A DNA stretch of 64,000 bases from Tupaia tana. Its lineage: Eukaryota; Chordata; Mammalia; Scandentia; Tupaiidae. Positions 42,954-56,493 of the stretch are shown one piece after another. The translations under genes were made by a program, and so were the position numbers. The stretch is from contig JAKSZU010000032.1 in assembly GCA_026018925.1 (NCBI GenBank), forward strand, positions 124,001 through 188,000, written 5' to 3'. The stretch's first letter is position 1; every line of letters starts with the position of its first letter. The notes under the pieces are model-generated. The model did no database searches. It was not told the origin of the DNA and worked only from the letters and a program-made list of their open reading frames with translations.

Positions 42954-45900
42954 GGCTAAATCCAACCGTAACACTGAACCGAAAACTAAGAGTAGCCCTA
43001 AACTTACTCCATCAAACTGAGTTCAATCCTAACCTAACCTGAAGCCTAAATGAAACCGTAGACCTAACCCTAACCCTAGGCGGACACCTTATGCTTAACC
43101 CCCACCCTAACCTGACCCTGACGCATACTCCAACCGTAACAGTTAAACGAAAACTAACAGAAGCCCTAAACTTACTCCCTCAAACTAAGTTCAAACCTAA
43201 CCTAACCTGAAGCCTAAATCAAACCATACACCTAACCCTAACCCTAGGCGGACACCTTATGCTTAACCCCCACCATAACCTGACCCTGACCCTAACTCCA
43301 ACCTTAACAGTTAACCGAAAACTAACAGTAGCCCTAAACTGACTCCCTCAAACTAAGTTCAAACCTAGCCTAACCTGAAGCCTAAATCAAATCACAGACC
43401 TAACCCTAACCCTAGGCGGACACCTAATGCTTAACCCCCACCATAACCTGACCCTGACGCTAACTCCAACCATAACACTGAACCGAAAACTAACAGTAGC
43501 CCGAAACTTACTCCCTCAAACTAACTTCAAACCTAACCTAACCTGAAGCCTAACACAAAACATAGACCTAACCCTAACCCTAGGCGGACACCTGAAGCTA
43601 AACCCCAACCCTAACCTGACCCTGACGCTATCTCCAACCGTAACACTGAACCGAAAACTAACAGTAGCCCTAAACTTACTCCCTCAAACTAAGTTCAATC
43701 CTAACCTAACCTGAAGCCTAAATGAAACCATAGACCTAACCCTAACCCTAGGTGGAAACCATATGCTTAACCCTCACCGAAACCTGACCCTGACGCTTAC
43801 TCCAACCGTAACACTGAACAGAAAACAAACAGTAGCCCTTAACTTACGCCCTCAAGCTAAGTTCAAACCTAACCTAACCTGAAGCCTAACTCAAACCATA
43901 GACCTAACTCTAACCCTAGGCGGACACCTGAAGCTCAACCCCAACCCTAACCTGACCCTGACTCTTACTCCAACCGTAACACTGAACCGAAAACTAACAG
44001 TAGCCCTAAATTTACTCCCTCAAACTAAGTTCAATCCTAACCTAACCTGAAGCCTAAATGAAACCATAGACCTAAACCTAACCCTAGGCGGACACCTTAA
44101 GCTCAACCCCAACCTTAACCTGACCGTCACGCTAACTCCAACCGAAACACTGAACCGAAAACTAACAGTAGCCCTAAACTTACTCCCTCAAACTAAGTCA
44201 AAACCTAACCTAACCTGAAGCCTAACTCAAACAATAGATCTAACCCTAACCCTAGGCGTACACCTTAAGCTTAACCCCAACCCTAACCTGACCCTGACGC
44301 TATCTCCAACCGTAACACTGAACCGAAAACTAACAATAGCCCTAAACTTACTCCCTCAAACTAAGTTCAAACCTAAACTAACCTGAAGCTTAACTCAAAC
44401 AATAGACCTAACCCTAACCTTAGGCGGACACCTTAAGCTCAACCCCAACCCTAACCTGTACCTGAGGCTAAAACCAACCATAACACTGAACCAAAAACTA
44501 ACAGTAGCAGTAAACTTACTCCCTCAAACTAAGTTCAATCCTAACCTAACCTGAAGCCTAAATGAAACCATAGACCTAACCCTAACCCTAGGCGGACACG
44601 TTATGCTTAACCACCACCGTAACCTGACCCTGACGCTTACTCCAACCTTAACACTGAACCGAAAACAAACAGTAGCCCTAAACATACTCCCACAAGCTAA
44701 GTTCAAACCTAACCTAACCTGAAGCCTAACTCAAACCATAGACCTAACCCTAACCCTAGGCGGACACCTGAAGCTCAACCCCAACCCTAAACTGACCCTG
44801 ACTTTTACTCCAACCGTAACACTGAACCGAAAACTAACAGTAGCCCTAAATTTACTCCCTCAAACTAAGTTCAATCCTAACCTAACCTGTAGCCTAAATG
44901 AAACCATAGACCTAAACCTAACCCTAGGCGGACACCTTAAGCTCAACCCCAACCCTAACCTGACCGTCACGCTAACTCCAACCGAAACACTGAACCGAAA
45001 ACTAAGAGTAGCCCTAAACTTACTCCCTCAAACTGAGTTCAATCCTAACCTAACCTGAAGCCTAAATGAAACCATAGACCTAACCCTAACCCTAGGTGGA
45101 CACCTTATGCTTAACCCCTACTCTAACCTTACCCTGACGCATACTCCAACCGTAACAGTTAAACGAAAATTAACAGTAGCCCTAAACTTACTCCCTCAAA
45201 CTAAGTTCAAACCTAACCTAACCTGAAGCCTTAATCAAACCATACACCTAACCCTAACCATAGGCGGACACCTTAAGCTCAACCCCAAACCTAACCTGAC
45301 CCTGACGCTTACTCCAACCTTAACAGTTAACCGAAAACTAAAAGTCGCCCTAAACTGACTCCCTCAAACTAAGTTCAAACCTAACCTAACCTGAAGCCTA
45401 AATCAAATCACAGACCTAACCATAAACCTAGGCGGACAACTTATGCTTAAACCCCACCATAACCTGACCCTGACGCTAACTCCAACCATAACTCTGAACC
45501 GAAAACTAACAGTAGCCTGAAACTTACTCAATCAAACTAACTTCAAACCTAACCAAACCTGAAGCCTAACTCAAACCATAGACCTAACCCTAAACCTAGG
45601 CGGACACCTTATGCTTAACCACCACCGTAACCTGACCCTGACGCTTACTCCAACCGCAACACTGAACCGAAAACAAACAGTAGCTTTTAACTTACTCCCT
45701 GAAGCTAAGTTCAAACCTAACCTAACCTGAAGCCTAACTCAAACCATAGACCTAACCCTAACCCTAGGCGGACACCTGAAGCTCAACCCCAACCCTAACC
45801 TGACCCTGACTCTTACTCCAACCGTAAAACTGAACCGAAAATTAACAGTAGCCCTAAATTTACTCCCTCAAACTAAGTTCAATCCTAACCTAACCTGAAG

Positions 45901-46649
45901 CTTAAATGAAATCATAGACCTAAACCTAACCCTAGGCTGACACCTTAAGCTCAACCCCAACCCTAACCTGACCGTCACGCTAACTCCAACCGAAACACTG
46001 AACCGAAAACTAACAGTAGCCCTAAACGTACTCCCTCAAACTAAGTTAAAACCTAACCTAACCTGAAGCCTAACTCAAACAATAGATCTAACCCTATCCC
46101 TAGGAGTACACCTTAACCTTAACCCCAACCCTAACCTGACCCTGACGCTATCTCCAACTGTAACACTGAACCGAAAACTAACAATAGCCCTAAACTTACT
46201 CCCTCAAACTAAGTTCAAACCTAAACTAACCTGAAGCCTAACTCAAACAATAGACCTAACCCTAACCTTAGGCGGACACCTTAAGCTCAACCCCAACCCT
46301 AACCTGTACCTGAGGCTAAAACCAACCATAACACTGAACGGAAAACTAACAGTAGCAGTAAACTTACTCCCTCAAACTGCGTTCAATCCTAACCTAACCT
46401 GAAGCCTAAATGAAACCATAGACCTAACCCTAACCCTAGGCGGACACCTTATGTTTAACCACCACGGTAACCTGACCCTGACGCTTACTCCAACCGTAAC
46501 ACTGAACCGAAAACTAACAGTAGCCGTAAAATTACTCCCTCAAACTAAGTTCAAACCTAACCTAACCTGAAGCCTAACTCAAACAATAGACCTAACCCTA
46601 ACCCTAGGCGGACACCTTAAGCTTAACCCCAACCCTAACCTGACCCTGA
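42954..46649. repeat. 19-mer family, 22-monomer divergent unit (3,696 bp)
   Basis: It is measured between GGCTAAATCC marks at 42,954 and 46,650 (exactly 22 x 168). The first 1.9 kb tracks the preceding unit. At about 44,990-45,005 a monomer that starts as the GACCGTCACG / CCGAAACAC type ends as the CTAAGAGTAGCC / AAACTGAG type, a chimeric junction. Beyond it, scattered private substitutions rise sharply (for example GTAGCTTTTAAC near 45,680 and CACGGTAACC near 46,463), suggesting an older or less homogenised edge of the block. Confidence 0.78.
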
Positions 46650-47500
46650 GGCTAAATCCAACCGTAACACTGAACCGAAAATGAAGAGTAGCTGTCAACT
46701 TACTCCCTCAAACTGAGTTCATTCCTAACCTAACCTGAAGCCTAAATGAAACCATACACCTAACCCTAACCGTAGGCGGACACCTTATGGTTCACCCCCA
46801 CCATAACCTGACCCTGACGCATACTCCAACCGGAACAGTTAAACGAAAACTAACAGTAGCCCTAAACTTACTCCCTCAAACTAAGTTCAAACCTAACCTA
46901 ACCTGAAGCCTAAATCAAACCATACACCTAAACCTAACCCTAGGCGGACACCTTAAGCTCAACCCCAAACCAAACCTGACCCTGACGCTTACTCCAACCT
47001 TAACAGTTAACTGAAAACTAACAGTAGGCCTAAACTGACTCCCTCAAACTAAGTTCAAACCTAACCTAACCTGAAACCTAAATCAAATCACAGACCTAAC
47101 CCTAACCCTAGGTGGACACCTTATGCTTAACCCCCACCATAACCTGACCCTGACGCTAACTCCAACCATAACACTGAACCGAAAACTAACAGTAGCCCGA
47201 AACTTACTCCCTCAAACTAACTTCAAACCTAACCTAACCTGAAGCCTAACTCAAACCATAGACCTAACCCTAACCTTAGGCGGACACCTGAAGCTAAACC
47301 CCAACCCTAACCTGACCCTGACGCTATCTCCAACCGTAACACTGAACCGAAAACTAACAGTAGCCCTAAACTTACTCCCTCAAACTAAGTTCAAACATAA
47401 CATAACCTGAAGCCTAAATCAAACCATACACCTAACCCTAACGATAGGAGGACACCTGAAGCTCAACCCCAACCCTAACCAAACCCTCACGCTAAATCCA
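46642..47500. repeat. Shared five-monomer cassette
   Basis: Starting at GACCCTGAGGCTAAATCC and ending at ACCCTAACCAAACCCTC, the two marks are exactly 830 bp apart. The same pair with the same 830-bp spacing occurs at 7,691/8,521, 13,732/14,562, 18,097/18,927 (by the HOR offset), 46,642/47,472 and 60,404/61,234. The order inside is constant: a GCATACTCC monomer, a CTTAACAGTTAAC (or CTGAAAAC variant) monomer, an ATCAAATCACAG monomer, then a CCCGAAACTTAC / CTAACTTC monomer. It is a module reused by different HOR families. Confidence 0.85.
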
Positions 47501-49779
47501 ACTGTAACACTGAACCGAAAACTAACAGTAACCTAAACTTACTCCCTCAAACTAAGTTCAAATCTAAACTAACCTGAAGCCTAACTCAAACAATACACCG
47601 AACCGGAACCCTAGGCGGACACCTTAAGCTCAACCCCAACCCTAACCTGGACCTGAGGCTAAAACCGACCGTAATACTGAACCGAAAACTAACAGTAGCC
47701 CTAAACTTACTCCCTCAAACTAAGTTCCATCCTAACCTAACCTGAAGCCAAAATCAAACCATACACCTAACCCTAAACCTAGGCGGACACCTTAAGCTCA
47801 ACCCCAACCCTAACCTGACCCTCACGCTAACTCCAACCGTAACACTGAACCGAAAACTAACAGTAACCCTAAACTTACTCCGTCAAACTAACTTCAAACC
47901 TAACCTAACCTGAAGCCTAACTCAAACCACAAACCTAACCCTAACCCTAGGCGGACACCTGAAGCTCAACCCCAACCCTAACCTGACCCTGACTCTTACT
48001 CCAACCGTAACACTGAACCGAAAACTAACAGTAGCCCTAAACTTACTCCCTCAAGCTAAGTTCAAACCTAACCTCACCTGAAGCCTAACTCAAACCACAG
48101 ACCTAACCCTAAACCTAGGCGGACACCTTAAGTTAAACCCCAACCCTAACCGGACCCTGACGCTAACTCCAACCATAACAGTTACCCGAAAACTAACAGT
48201 AGCCCTAAACTTACTCCCTCAAACTAAGTTCAAACATAACCTAACCTGAAGCCTAAATCAAACCATACACCTAACCCTAACCCTAGGCGGACACCTGAAG
48301 CTCAACCCCAACCCTAACCTGACCCTGACGCTATCTCCAACCGTAACACTGAACCGAAAACTAACAATAGCCCTAAACTTACTCCCTCAAACTAAGTTCA
48401 AATCTAAACTAACCTGAAGCCTAACTCAAACAATACACCTAACCCTAACCCTAGGCGGACACCTGAAGCTCCACCCCAACCCTAACCTGACCCTGACGCT
48501 ATCTCCAACCGAAACACTGAACCGTAAACTAACAGTAGCCCTAATCTTACTCCCTCAAACTAAGTTCACACCTACCCTAACCTGAAGCCTAACTCAAACC
48601 ACAGACCTAACCCTAACCCTAGGCGGACACCTTATGCTTAACCCCACCCTAACCTGACCCTGACGCTTACTCCAACCATAACAGTTAAACGAAAACTAAC
48701 GGTAGCCCTAAATTTACTCCCTCAAGCTAAGATCAAACCTAACCTAACCTGAAGCCTAACTCAAACCATAGACCTAACCCTAACCCTAGGCAGACACCTA
48801 AAGCTCAACCCCAAACCTAACCTGGCACGTACGCTAACTCCAACAATAACAGTTACCCGAAAACTAACAGTCGCCCTAAACTTACTCCCTCAAACTAATT
48901 TCTAACCTAACCTTACCTGAAGCAATAATCAAACCATACACCTAACCCTAACCCTAGGCGGACACCTTAAGCTCAACCCCAACCCTAACCTGACCCTCAC
49001 GCTAACTCCAACCGTAACACTGAACCGAAAACTAACAGTAGCCCTAAACTTACTCCCTCAAACTAAGTTCAATCCTAACCTAACCTGAAGCCTAAATGAA
49101 ACCATAGACCTAACCCTAACCCTCGGCTGACACCTTAGGCTTAACCCCCACCCTAACCTGACCCTGACGCTTACTCCAACCGTAACACTGAACCGAATAC
49201 AAACAGTAGCCCTAAACTTACTCCCTCAAACTACGTTCAAACCTAACCTAACCTGAAGCCTAACTCAAACCATAGACCTAACCCTAACCCTAGGCGGACA
49301 CCTGAAGCTCAACCCCAACCTTAACCTGACCCTGACTCTTACTCCAACCGTAACACTGAACCGAAACTAACAGTTGCCCTAAACTTACTCCCCCAAGCTA
49401 AGTTCAAACCTAACCTCACCTGAGGCCTAACTCAAACCACAGACCTAACCCTAACCCTAGGCGGACACCTTAAACTCAACCCCAACCCTAACTGGACCCT
49501 GACGCTAACTCCAACCATAACAGTTACCCGAAAACTAACACTAGCCCTAAACTTACTCCCTCAAACTAAGTTCAAACATAACCTAACCTGAAGCCTAAAT
49601 CAAACCATACACCTAACCCTAACCCTAGGCGGACACCTGAAGCTCAACCCCAACCCTAACCTGACCCTGACTCTTACTCCAAACGTAACACTGTACCGGA
49701 AACTAACAGTAGCCCAAAATTTACTCCCTCAAGCTAAGTTCAAACCTAACTCCACCTGAAGCCTAACTCAAACCATAGA
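47501..49779. repeat. Mosaic region before the 20-mer HOR
   Basis: The monomers are ordinary 168-bp copies with many private substitutions and no local period that I could see. The CGTACG marker (48,824) is followed by a mutated partner (GCAATAATC). One-base deletions include CAGTAACCTAAAC near 47,530 and CCGAAACTAAC near 49,363. Several monomers (ACCGGACCC, CAAATCTAAACTAACC) foreshadow members of the 20-mer that follows. No genes were seen. Confidence 0.7.
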
Positions 49780-52700
49780 CCTAACCCTAACCCTAGGCGG
49801 ACACCTTAAGCTCAACCCCAATGCTAACCTGACCCTGACGCTAACTCCAACCATAACACTGAACCGAAAACTAACAGTAGCCCTAAACTTACTCCCTCAA
49901 ACTAAGTTCAAACCTGACCTAACCTGAAGCCTAACTCAAACCATAGACCTAACCCTAACCCTAGGCGAACACCTTAAGCTCAACCCCAACCCTAACCTGA
50001 CCCTCACGCTATCTCCAACCGTATTACTGAACCGAAAACTAACAGTAGCCCTAAACTTACTTCCTCAAACTAAGTTCAATCCTAACCTAACCTGAAGCCT
50101 AAATGAAACCATAGACCTACCACTAACCCTAGGCGGAAACCTTAAGCTTAACCCCAACCCTAACCTCACCCTCACGGTAACTCCAACCGTACCACTGAAC
50201 CGAAAACTAACAGTAACCCTAAACTTACTCCCTCAAACTAAGTTCAAACCTAACCTAACCTGAAGCCTAACTCAAACCATAGACCTAACCCTAACCGTAG
50301 GCGGACACCGGAAGCTAAACCCCAACCGTAACCTGACCCTGACGCTATCTCCAACCATAACACTGAAGCAAAAACAAAGAGTAGCCCTAAACTTACTCCC
50401 TCAAGCTAAGTTCAAACCTAACCTAACCTGAAGCCTAACTCAAACCATAGACCTAACCCTAACCCTACGCGGACACCTAAAGCCCAACCCCAACCCTAAC
50501 CTAACCCTGACTCTTACTCCAACTGTAACACTGAACCGAAACTAACAGTAGCCCTAAACATACTCCCTCAAACTAAGTTCAATCCTCACCTAACCTGAAG
50601 CCTAACTGAAACCATAGACCTAACCCTAACCCTAGGCGGACACCTTAAGCTCAACCCCACCCCTAAAATGGCCCTGAGGCTAACTCCAACCATAACAGTT
50701 ACCCGAAAACTAACAGTAGACCTAAAATTACTCCCTCAAAGTAAGTTAAAACCTAACCTAACCTGAAGCCTAAATCAAACCATAGACCTAACCGTAACCC
50801 TAAGCGGACACTTGAAGCTAAACCCCAACCCTAACCTGACCCTGACGCTATCTCCAACCGTAACACTGAACCGAATACAAACAGTAGCCCTAAACTTACT
50901 CCTTCAACCTAAGTTCAAACCTAACCTAACCTGAAGCCTAACTCAAACCATAGACCTAACCCTAACCCAAGACGGACACCTTAAACTCAACCCCAACCCT
51001 AACGTAGCCCTGACGCTAACTCCAACCATAATACTGAACCGAAAACTAACAGTTGCCCTAAACTTACTCCCCCAAGCTAAGTTCAAACCTAACCTCACCT
51101 GAGGCCTATCTCAAACCACAGACCTAAACCTAACCCTAGGCGGACACCTTAAACTCAACCCCAACCCTAACCGGACCCTGACGCTAACTCCAACCATAAC
51201 AGTTACCCGAAAACTAACAGTAGCCCTAAACTTACTCCCTCAAACTAAGTTCAAACATAACCTAACCTGAAGCCTAAATCAAACCATACACCTAACCCTA
51301 ACCCTAGGCGGACACCTGAAGCTCAACCCCAACCCTAACCTGACCCTCACGCTAACTCCAACAGTAACACTGAACCGAAAACGAACAATAGCCCTAAACT
51401 TACTCCCTCAAACTAAGTTCAAATCTAAACTAACCTGAAGCCTAACTCAAACAATACACCTAACCCTAACCCTAGGCGGACACCTGAAGCTCAACCCCAA
51501 CCCTAACCTGACCCTGACGCTATCTCCAACCGTAACACTGAACCGAAAACGAACAGTAGTCCTAAACTTACTCCCTCAAATTAAGTTCACACCTAACCTA
51601 ACCTGAAGCCTAACTCAAACCACAGACCTAACCCTAACCCTAGGCGGACACCTTAAGCTCCACCCCACCCTAACCTGACCCTTACGCTTACTCCAACCGT
51701 AACAGTTAAACGAAAACTAACAGTCGCCCTAAACTTACTCCCTCAAACTAAGTTCAAACCTAACCTAACCTGAAGCGTATCTCAAACCATAGACCTAACC
51801 CTAACCCTAGGCTGACACCTGACCCTAAACCCCAACCAAAACCTGACCCTGACGCTATCTCCAACCATAACACTGAACCGAAAACAAACAGTAGAGCTAA
51901 ACTTACTCCCTCAAGCTAAGTTCAAACCTAACCTAACCTGAAGCCTAACTCAAACCATAGACCTAACCCTAACCCTACGCGGACACCTGAAGCTCAACCC
52001 CAACCCTAACCTGACCCTGACTCTTACTCCAACTGTAACACTGAACCGAAAACTAACAGTAGCCCTAAACTTACTCCCTCAAACTAAGTTCAATCCTAAC
52101 CTAACCTGAAGCCTAACTGAAACCACAGACCTAACCCTAACCCTAGGCGGACACCTTAAGCTCAACCCCACCCCTAAAATGGCCCTGAGGCTAACTCCAA
52201 CCATAACAGTTACCCGAAAACTAACAGTAGACCTAAAATTACTCCCTCAAAGTAAGTTGAAACCTAACCTAACCTGAAGCCTAAATCAAACCATACACCT
52301 AACCCTCACCCTAGGCGGACACCTTAAGCTCAACTACAACACTAACCTGACCCTCACGCTAAATCCAACCGTAACACTGAACCGACAACTAACAGTAGCC
52401 CTAAACTTACTCCCTCAAACTAAGTTCAAACCTAACCTAACCTGAAGCCTAACTCAAACCACAGACCGAACCCTAACCCTAGGCGGACACCTGAAGCTCA
52501 ACCCCAACCCTAACCTGACCCTGACGCTATCTCCAACCGTAACACTGAACAGAAAACTAACAGTAGCCCTAAACTTACTCCCTCAAACTAAGTTCAAACC
52601 TAACCTAACCTGAAGCCTAACTCAAACCATAGACCTAACCTAACCCTAGGCGGACACCTTAAGCTCAACCCCAACCCTAACATGGCCCTGACGCTAACTC

Positions 52701-53136
52701 CAACCATAATAGTTACCCGAAAACAAACAGTAGCCCTAAACTTATTCTCTCAAACTAAGTTCAAACCTAACCTAACCTGAAGCCTAACTCAAACCACAAA
52801 CCTAACCCTAACCCTAGGCGGACACCAGAAGCTCAACCCCAACCCTAACCTGACCCTGACTCTTACTCCAACCGTAACACTGAACCGAAAACTATCAGTA
52901 GCCCTAAACTTACTCCCTCAAGCTAAGTTCAAACCTAACCTCACCTGAAGCCTAACTCAAACCACAGACCTAACCCTAACCCTAGGCGGACACCTTAAGC
53001 TCAACCCAAATCCTAACCTGACCCTGACCCTAACTCCAACCATAACACTGAACCGAAAACTAACAGTAGCCCTAAACTTACTCCCTCAAACTAAGTTCAA
53101 ACCTAACCTAACCTGAAGCCTAACTCAAACCACAGA
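49780..53136. repeat. 20-monomer HOR, unit 1 (3,357 bp)
   Basis: It repeats at an offset of 3,357 (20 x 168 minus 3). Anchors are AACCCCAATG 49,814/53,171, GGAAACCTTAAG 50,135/53,492, CACTGAAGCA 50,361/53,718, GCGTAT 51,775/55,132 and GACACCAG 52,821/56,178. The left edge lies just before 49,800. The unit includes monomers with 1-base deletions (GACCTAACCTAACCC near 52,640, CCGAAACTAAC near 50,545) that are shared with unit 2. Confidence 0.88.
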
Positions 53137-56100
53137 CCTAACCCTAACCCTAGGCGGACACCTTAAGCTCAACCCCAATGCTAACCTGACCCTGACGCTA
53201 ACTCCAACCATAACACTGAACCGAAAACTAACAGTAGCCCTAAACTTACTCCCTCAAACTAAGTTCAAACCTAACCTAACCTGAAGCCTAACTCAAACCA
53301 TAGACCTAACCCTAACCCTAGGCGGACACCTTAAGCTCAACCCCAACCCTAACCTGTCCCTCACGCTATCTCCAACCGTAATACTGAACCGAAAACTAAC
53401 AGTAGCCCTAAACTTACTTCCTCAAACTAAGTTCAATCCTAACCTAACCTGAAGCCTAAATGAAACCATAGACCTAACACTAACCCTAGGCGGAAACCTT
53501 AAGCTTAACCCCAACCCTAACCTCACCCTCACGGTAACTCCAACCGTACCACTGAACCGAAAACTAACAGTAACCCTAAACTTACTCCCTCAAACTAAGT
53601 TCAAACCTAACCTAACCTGAAGCCTAACTCAAACCATAGACCTAACCCTAACCGTAGGCGGACACCTGAAGCTAAACCCCAACCGTAACCTGACCCTGAC
53701 GCTATCTCCAACCATAACACTGAAGCAAAAACAAAGAGTAGCCCTAAACTTACTCCCTCAAGCTAAGTTCAAACCTAACCTAACCTGAAGCCTAACTCAA
53801 ACCATCGACCTAACCCTAAGCCTACGCGGACACCTGAAGCTCAACCCCAACCCTAACCTAACCCTGACTCTTACTCCAACTGTAACACTGAACCGAAACT
53901 AACAGTAGCCCTAAACATACTCCCTCAAACTAAGTTCAATCCTCACCTAACCTGAAGCCTAACTGAAACCATAGACCTAACCCTAACCCTAGGCGGACAC
54001 CTTAAGCTCAACCCCACCCCTAAAATGGCCCTGAGGCTAACTCCAACCATAACAGTTACCCGAAAACTAACAGTAGACCTAAAATTACTCCCTCAAAGTA
54101 AGTTAAAACCTAACCTAACCTGAAGCCTAAATCAAACCATAGACCTAACCGTAACCCTAAGCGGACACTTGAAGCTAAACCCCAACCCTAACCTGACCCT
54201 GACGCTATCTCCAACCGTAACACTGAACCGAATACAAACAGTAGCCCTAAACTTACTCCTTCAAACTAAGTTCAAACCTAACCTAACCTGAAGCCTAACT
54301 CAAACCATAGACCTAACCCTAACCCTAGACGGACACCTTAAACTCAACCCCAACCCTAACGTAGCCCTGACGCTAACTCCAACCATAATACTGATCCGAA
54401 AACTAACAGTTGCCCTAAACTTACTCCCCCAAGCTAAGTTCAAACCTAACCTCACCTGAGGCCTATCTCAAACCACAGACCTAAACCTAACCCTAGGCGG
54501 ACACCTTAAACTCAACCCCAACCCTAACCGGACCCTGACGCTAACTCCAACCATAACAGTTACCCGAAAACTAACAGTAGCCCTAAACTTACTCCCTCAA
54601 ACTAAGTTCAAACATAACCTAACCTGAAGCCTAAATCAAACCATACACCTAACCCTAACCCTAGGCGGACACCTGAAGCTCAACCCCAACCCTAACCTGA
54701 CCCTCACGCTAACTCCAACCGTAACACTGAACCGAAAACGAACAATAGCCCTAAACTTACTCCCTCAAACTAAGTTCAAATCTAAACTAACCTGAAGCCT
54801 AACTCAAACAATACACCTAACCCTAACCCTAGGCGGACACCTGAAGCTCAACCCCAACCCTAACCTGACCCTGACGCTATCTCCAACCGTAACACTGAAC
54901 CGAAAACTAACAGTAGTCCTAAACTTACTCCATCAAATTAAGTTCACACCTAACCTAACCTGAAGCCTAACTCAAACCACAGACCTAACCCTAACCCTAG
55001 GCGGACACCTTAAGCTCAACCCCACCCTAACCTGACCCTTACGCTTACTCCAACCGTAACAGTTAAACGAAAACTAACAGTCGCCCTAAACTTACTCCCT
55101 CAAACTCAGTTCAAACCTAACCTAACCTGAAGCGTATCTCAAACCATATACCTAACCCTAACCCTAGGCGGACACCTGACGCTAAACCCCAACCAAAACC
55201 TGACCCTGACGCTATCTCCAACCATAACACTGAACCGAAAACAAACAGTAGCCCTAAACTTACTCCCTCAAGCTAAGTTCAAACCTAACCTAACCTGAAG
55301 CCTAACTCAAACCATAGACCTAACCCTAACCCTACGCGGACACCTGAAGCTCAACCCCAACCCTAACCTGACCCTGACTCTTACTCCAACTGTAACACTG
55401 AACCGAAAACTAACAGTAGCCCTAAACTTACTCCCTCAAACTAAGTTCAATCCTAACCTAACCTGAAGCCTAACTGAAACCACAGACCTAACCCTAACCC
55501 TAGGCGGACACCTTAAGGTCAACCCCACCCCTAAAATGGCCCTGAGGCTAACTCCAACCATAACAGTTACCCGAAAACTAACAGTAGATCTAAAATTACT
55601 CCCTCAAAGTAAGTTGAAACCTAACCTAACCTGAAGCCTAAATCAAACCCTACACCTAACCCTCACCATAGGCGGACACCTTAAGCTCAACCACAACCCT
55701 AACCTGACCCTCACGCTAAATCCAACCGTAACACTGAACCGACAACTAACAGTAGCCCTAAACTTACTCCCTCAAACTAAGTTCAAACCTAACGTAATCT
55801 GAAGCCTAACTCAAACCACAGACCGAACCCTAACCCTAGGCGGACACCTGAAGCTCAACCCCAACCCTAACCTGACCCGGACGCTATCTCCGACCGTAAC
55901 ACTGAACAGAAAACTAACAGTAGCCCTAAACTTACTCCCTCAAACTAAGTTTAAACCTAACCTAACCTGAAGCCTAACTCAAACCATAGACCTAACCTAA
56001 CCCTAGGCGGACACCTTAAGCTCAACCCCAACCCTAACATGGACCTGACGCTAACTCCAACCATAACAGTTACCCGAAAACAAACAGTAGCCCTAAACTT

Positions 56101-56493
56101 ATTCTCTCAAACTAAGTTCAAACCTAACCTAACCTGAAGCCTAACTCAAACCACAAACCTAACCCTAACCCTAGGCGGACACCAGAAGCTCAACCCCAAC
56201 CCTAACCTGACCCTGACTCTTACTCCAACCGTAACACTGAACCGAAAACTATCAGTAGCCCTAAACTTACTCCCTCAAGCTAAGTTCAAACCTAACCTCA
56301 CCTGAAGCCTAACTCAAACCACAGACCTAACCCTAACCCTAGGCGGACACCTTAAGCTCAACCCAAATCCTAACCTGACCCTGACCTTAACTCCAACCAT
56401 AACACTGAACCGAAAACTAACAGTAGCCCTAAACTTACTCCCTCAAAGTAAGTTCAATCCTAACCTAACCTGAAGCCTAAATGAAACCATAGA
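53137..56493. repeat. 20-monomer HOR, unit 2 (3,357 bp)
   Basis: It matches 49,780-53,136, with sporadic differences such as CCATCGACC near 53,804, CAAACTCAG near 55,105 and ACCTTAACTCC near 56,385. Near its end, at about 56,440, the array jumps to the CAATCC / GGAAACCTTAAG monomer earlier than expected. The next GGAAAC mark is at 56,513, only 18 monomers after 53,492, so two monomers were lost at this junction. Confidence 0.85.
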
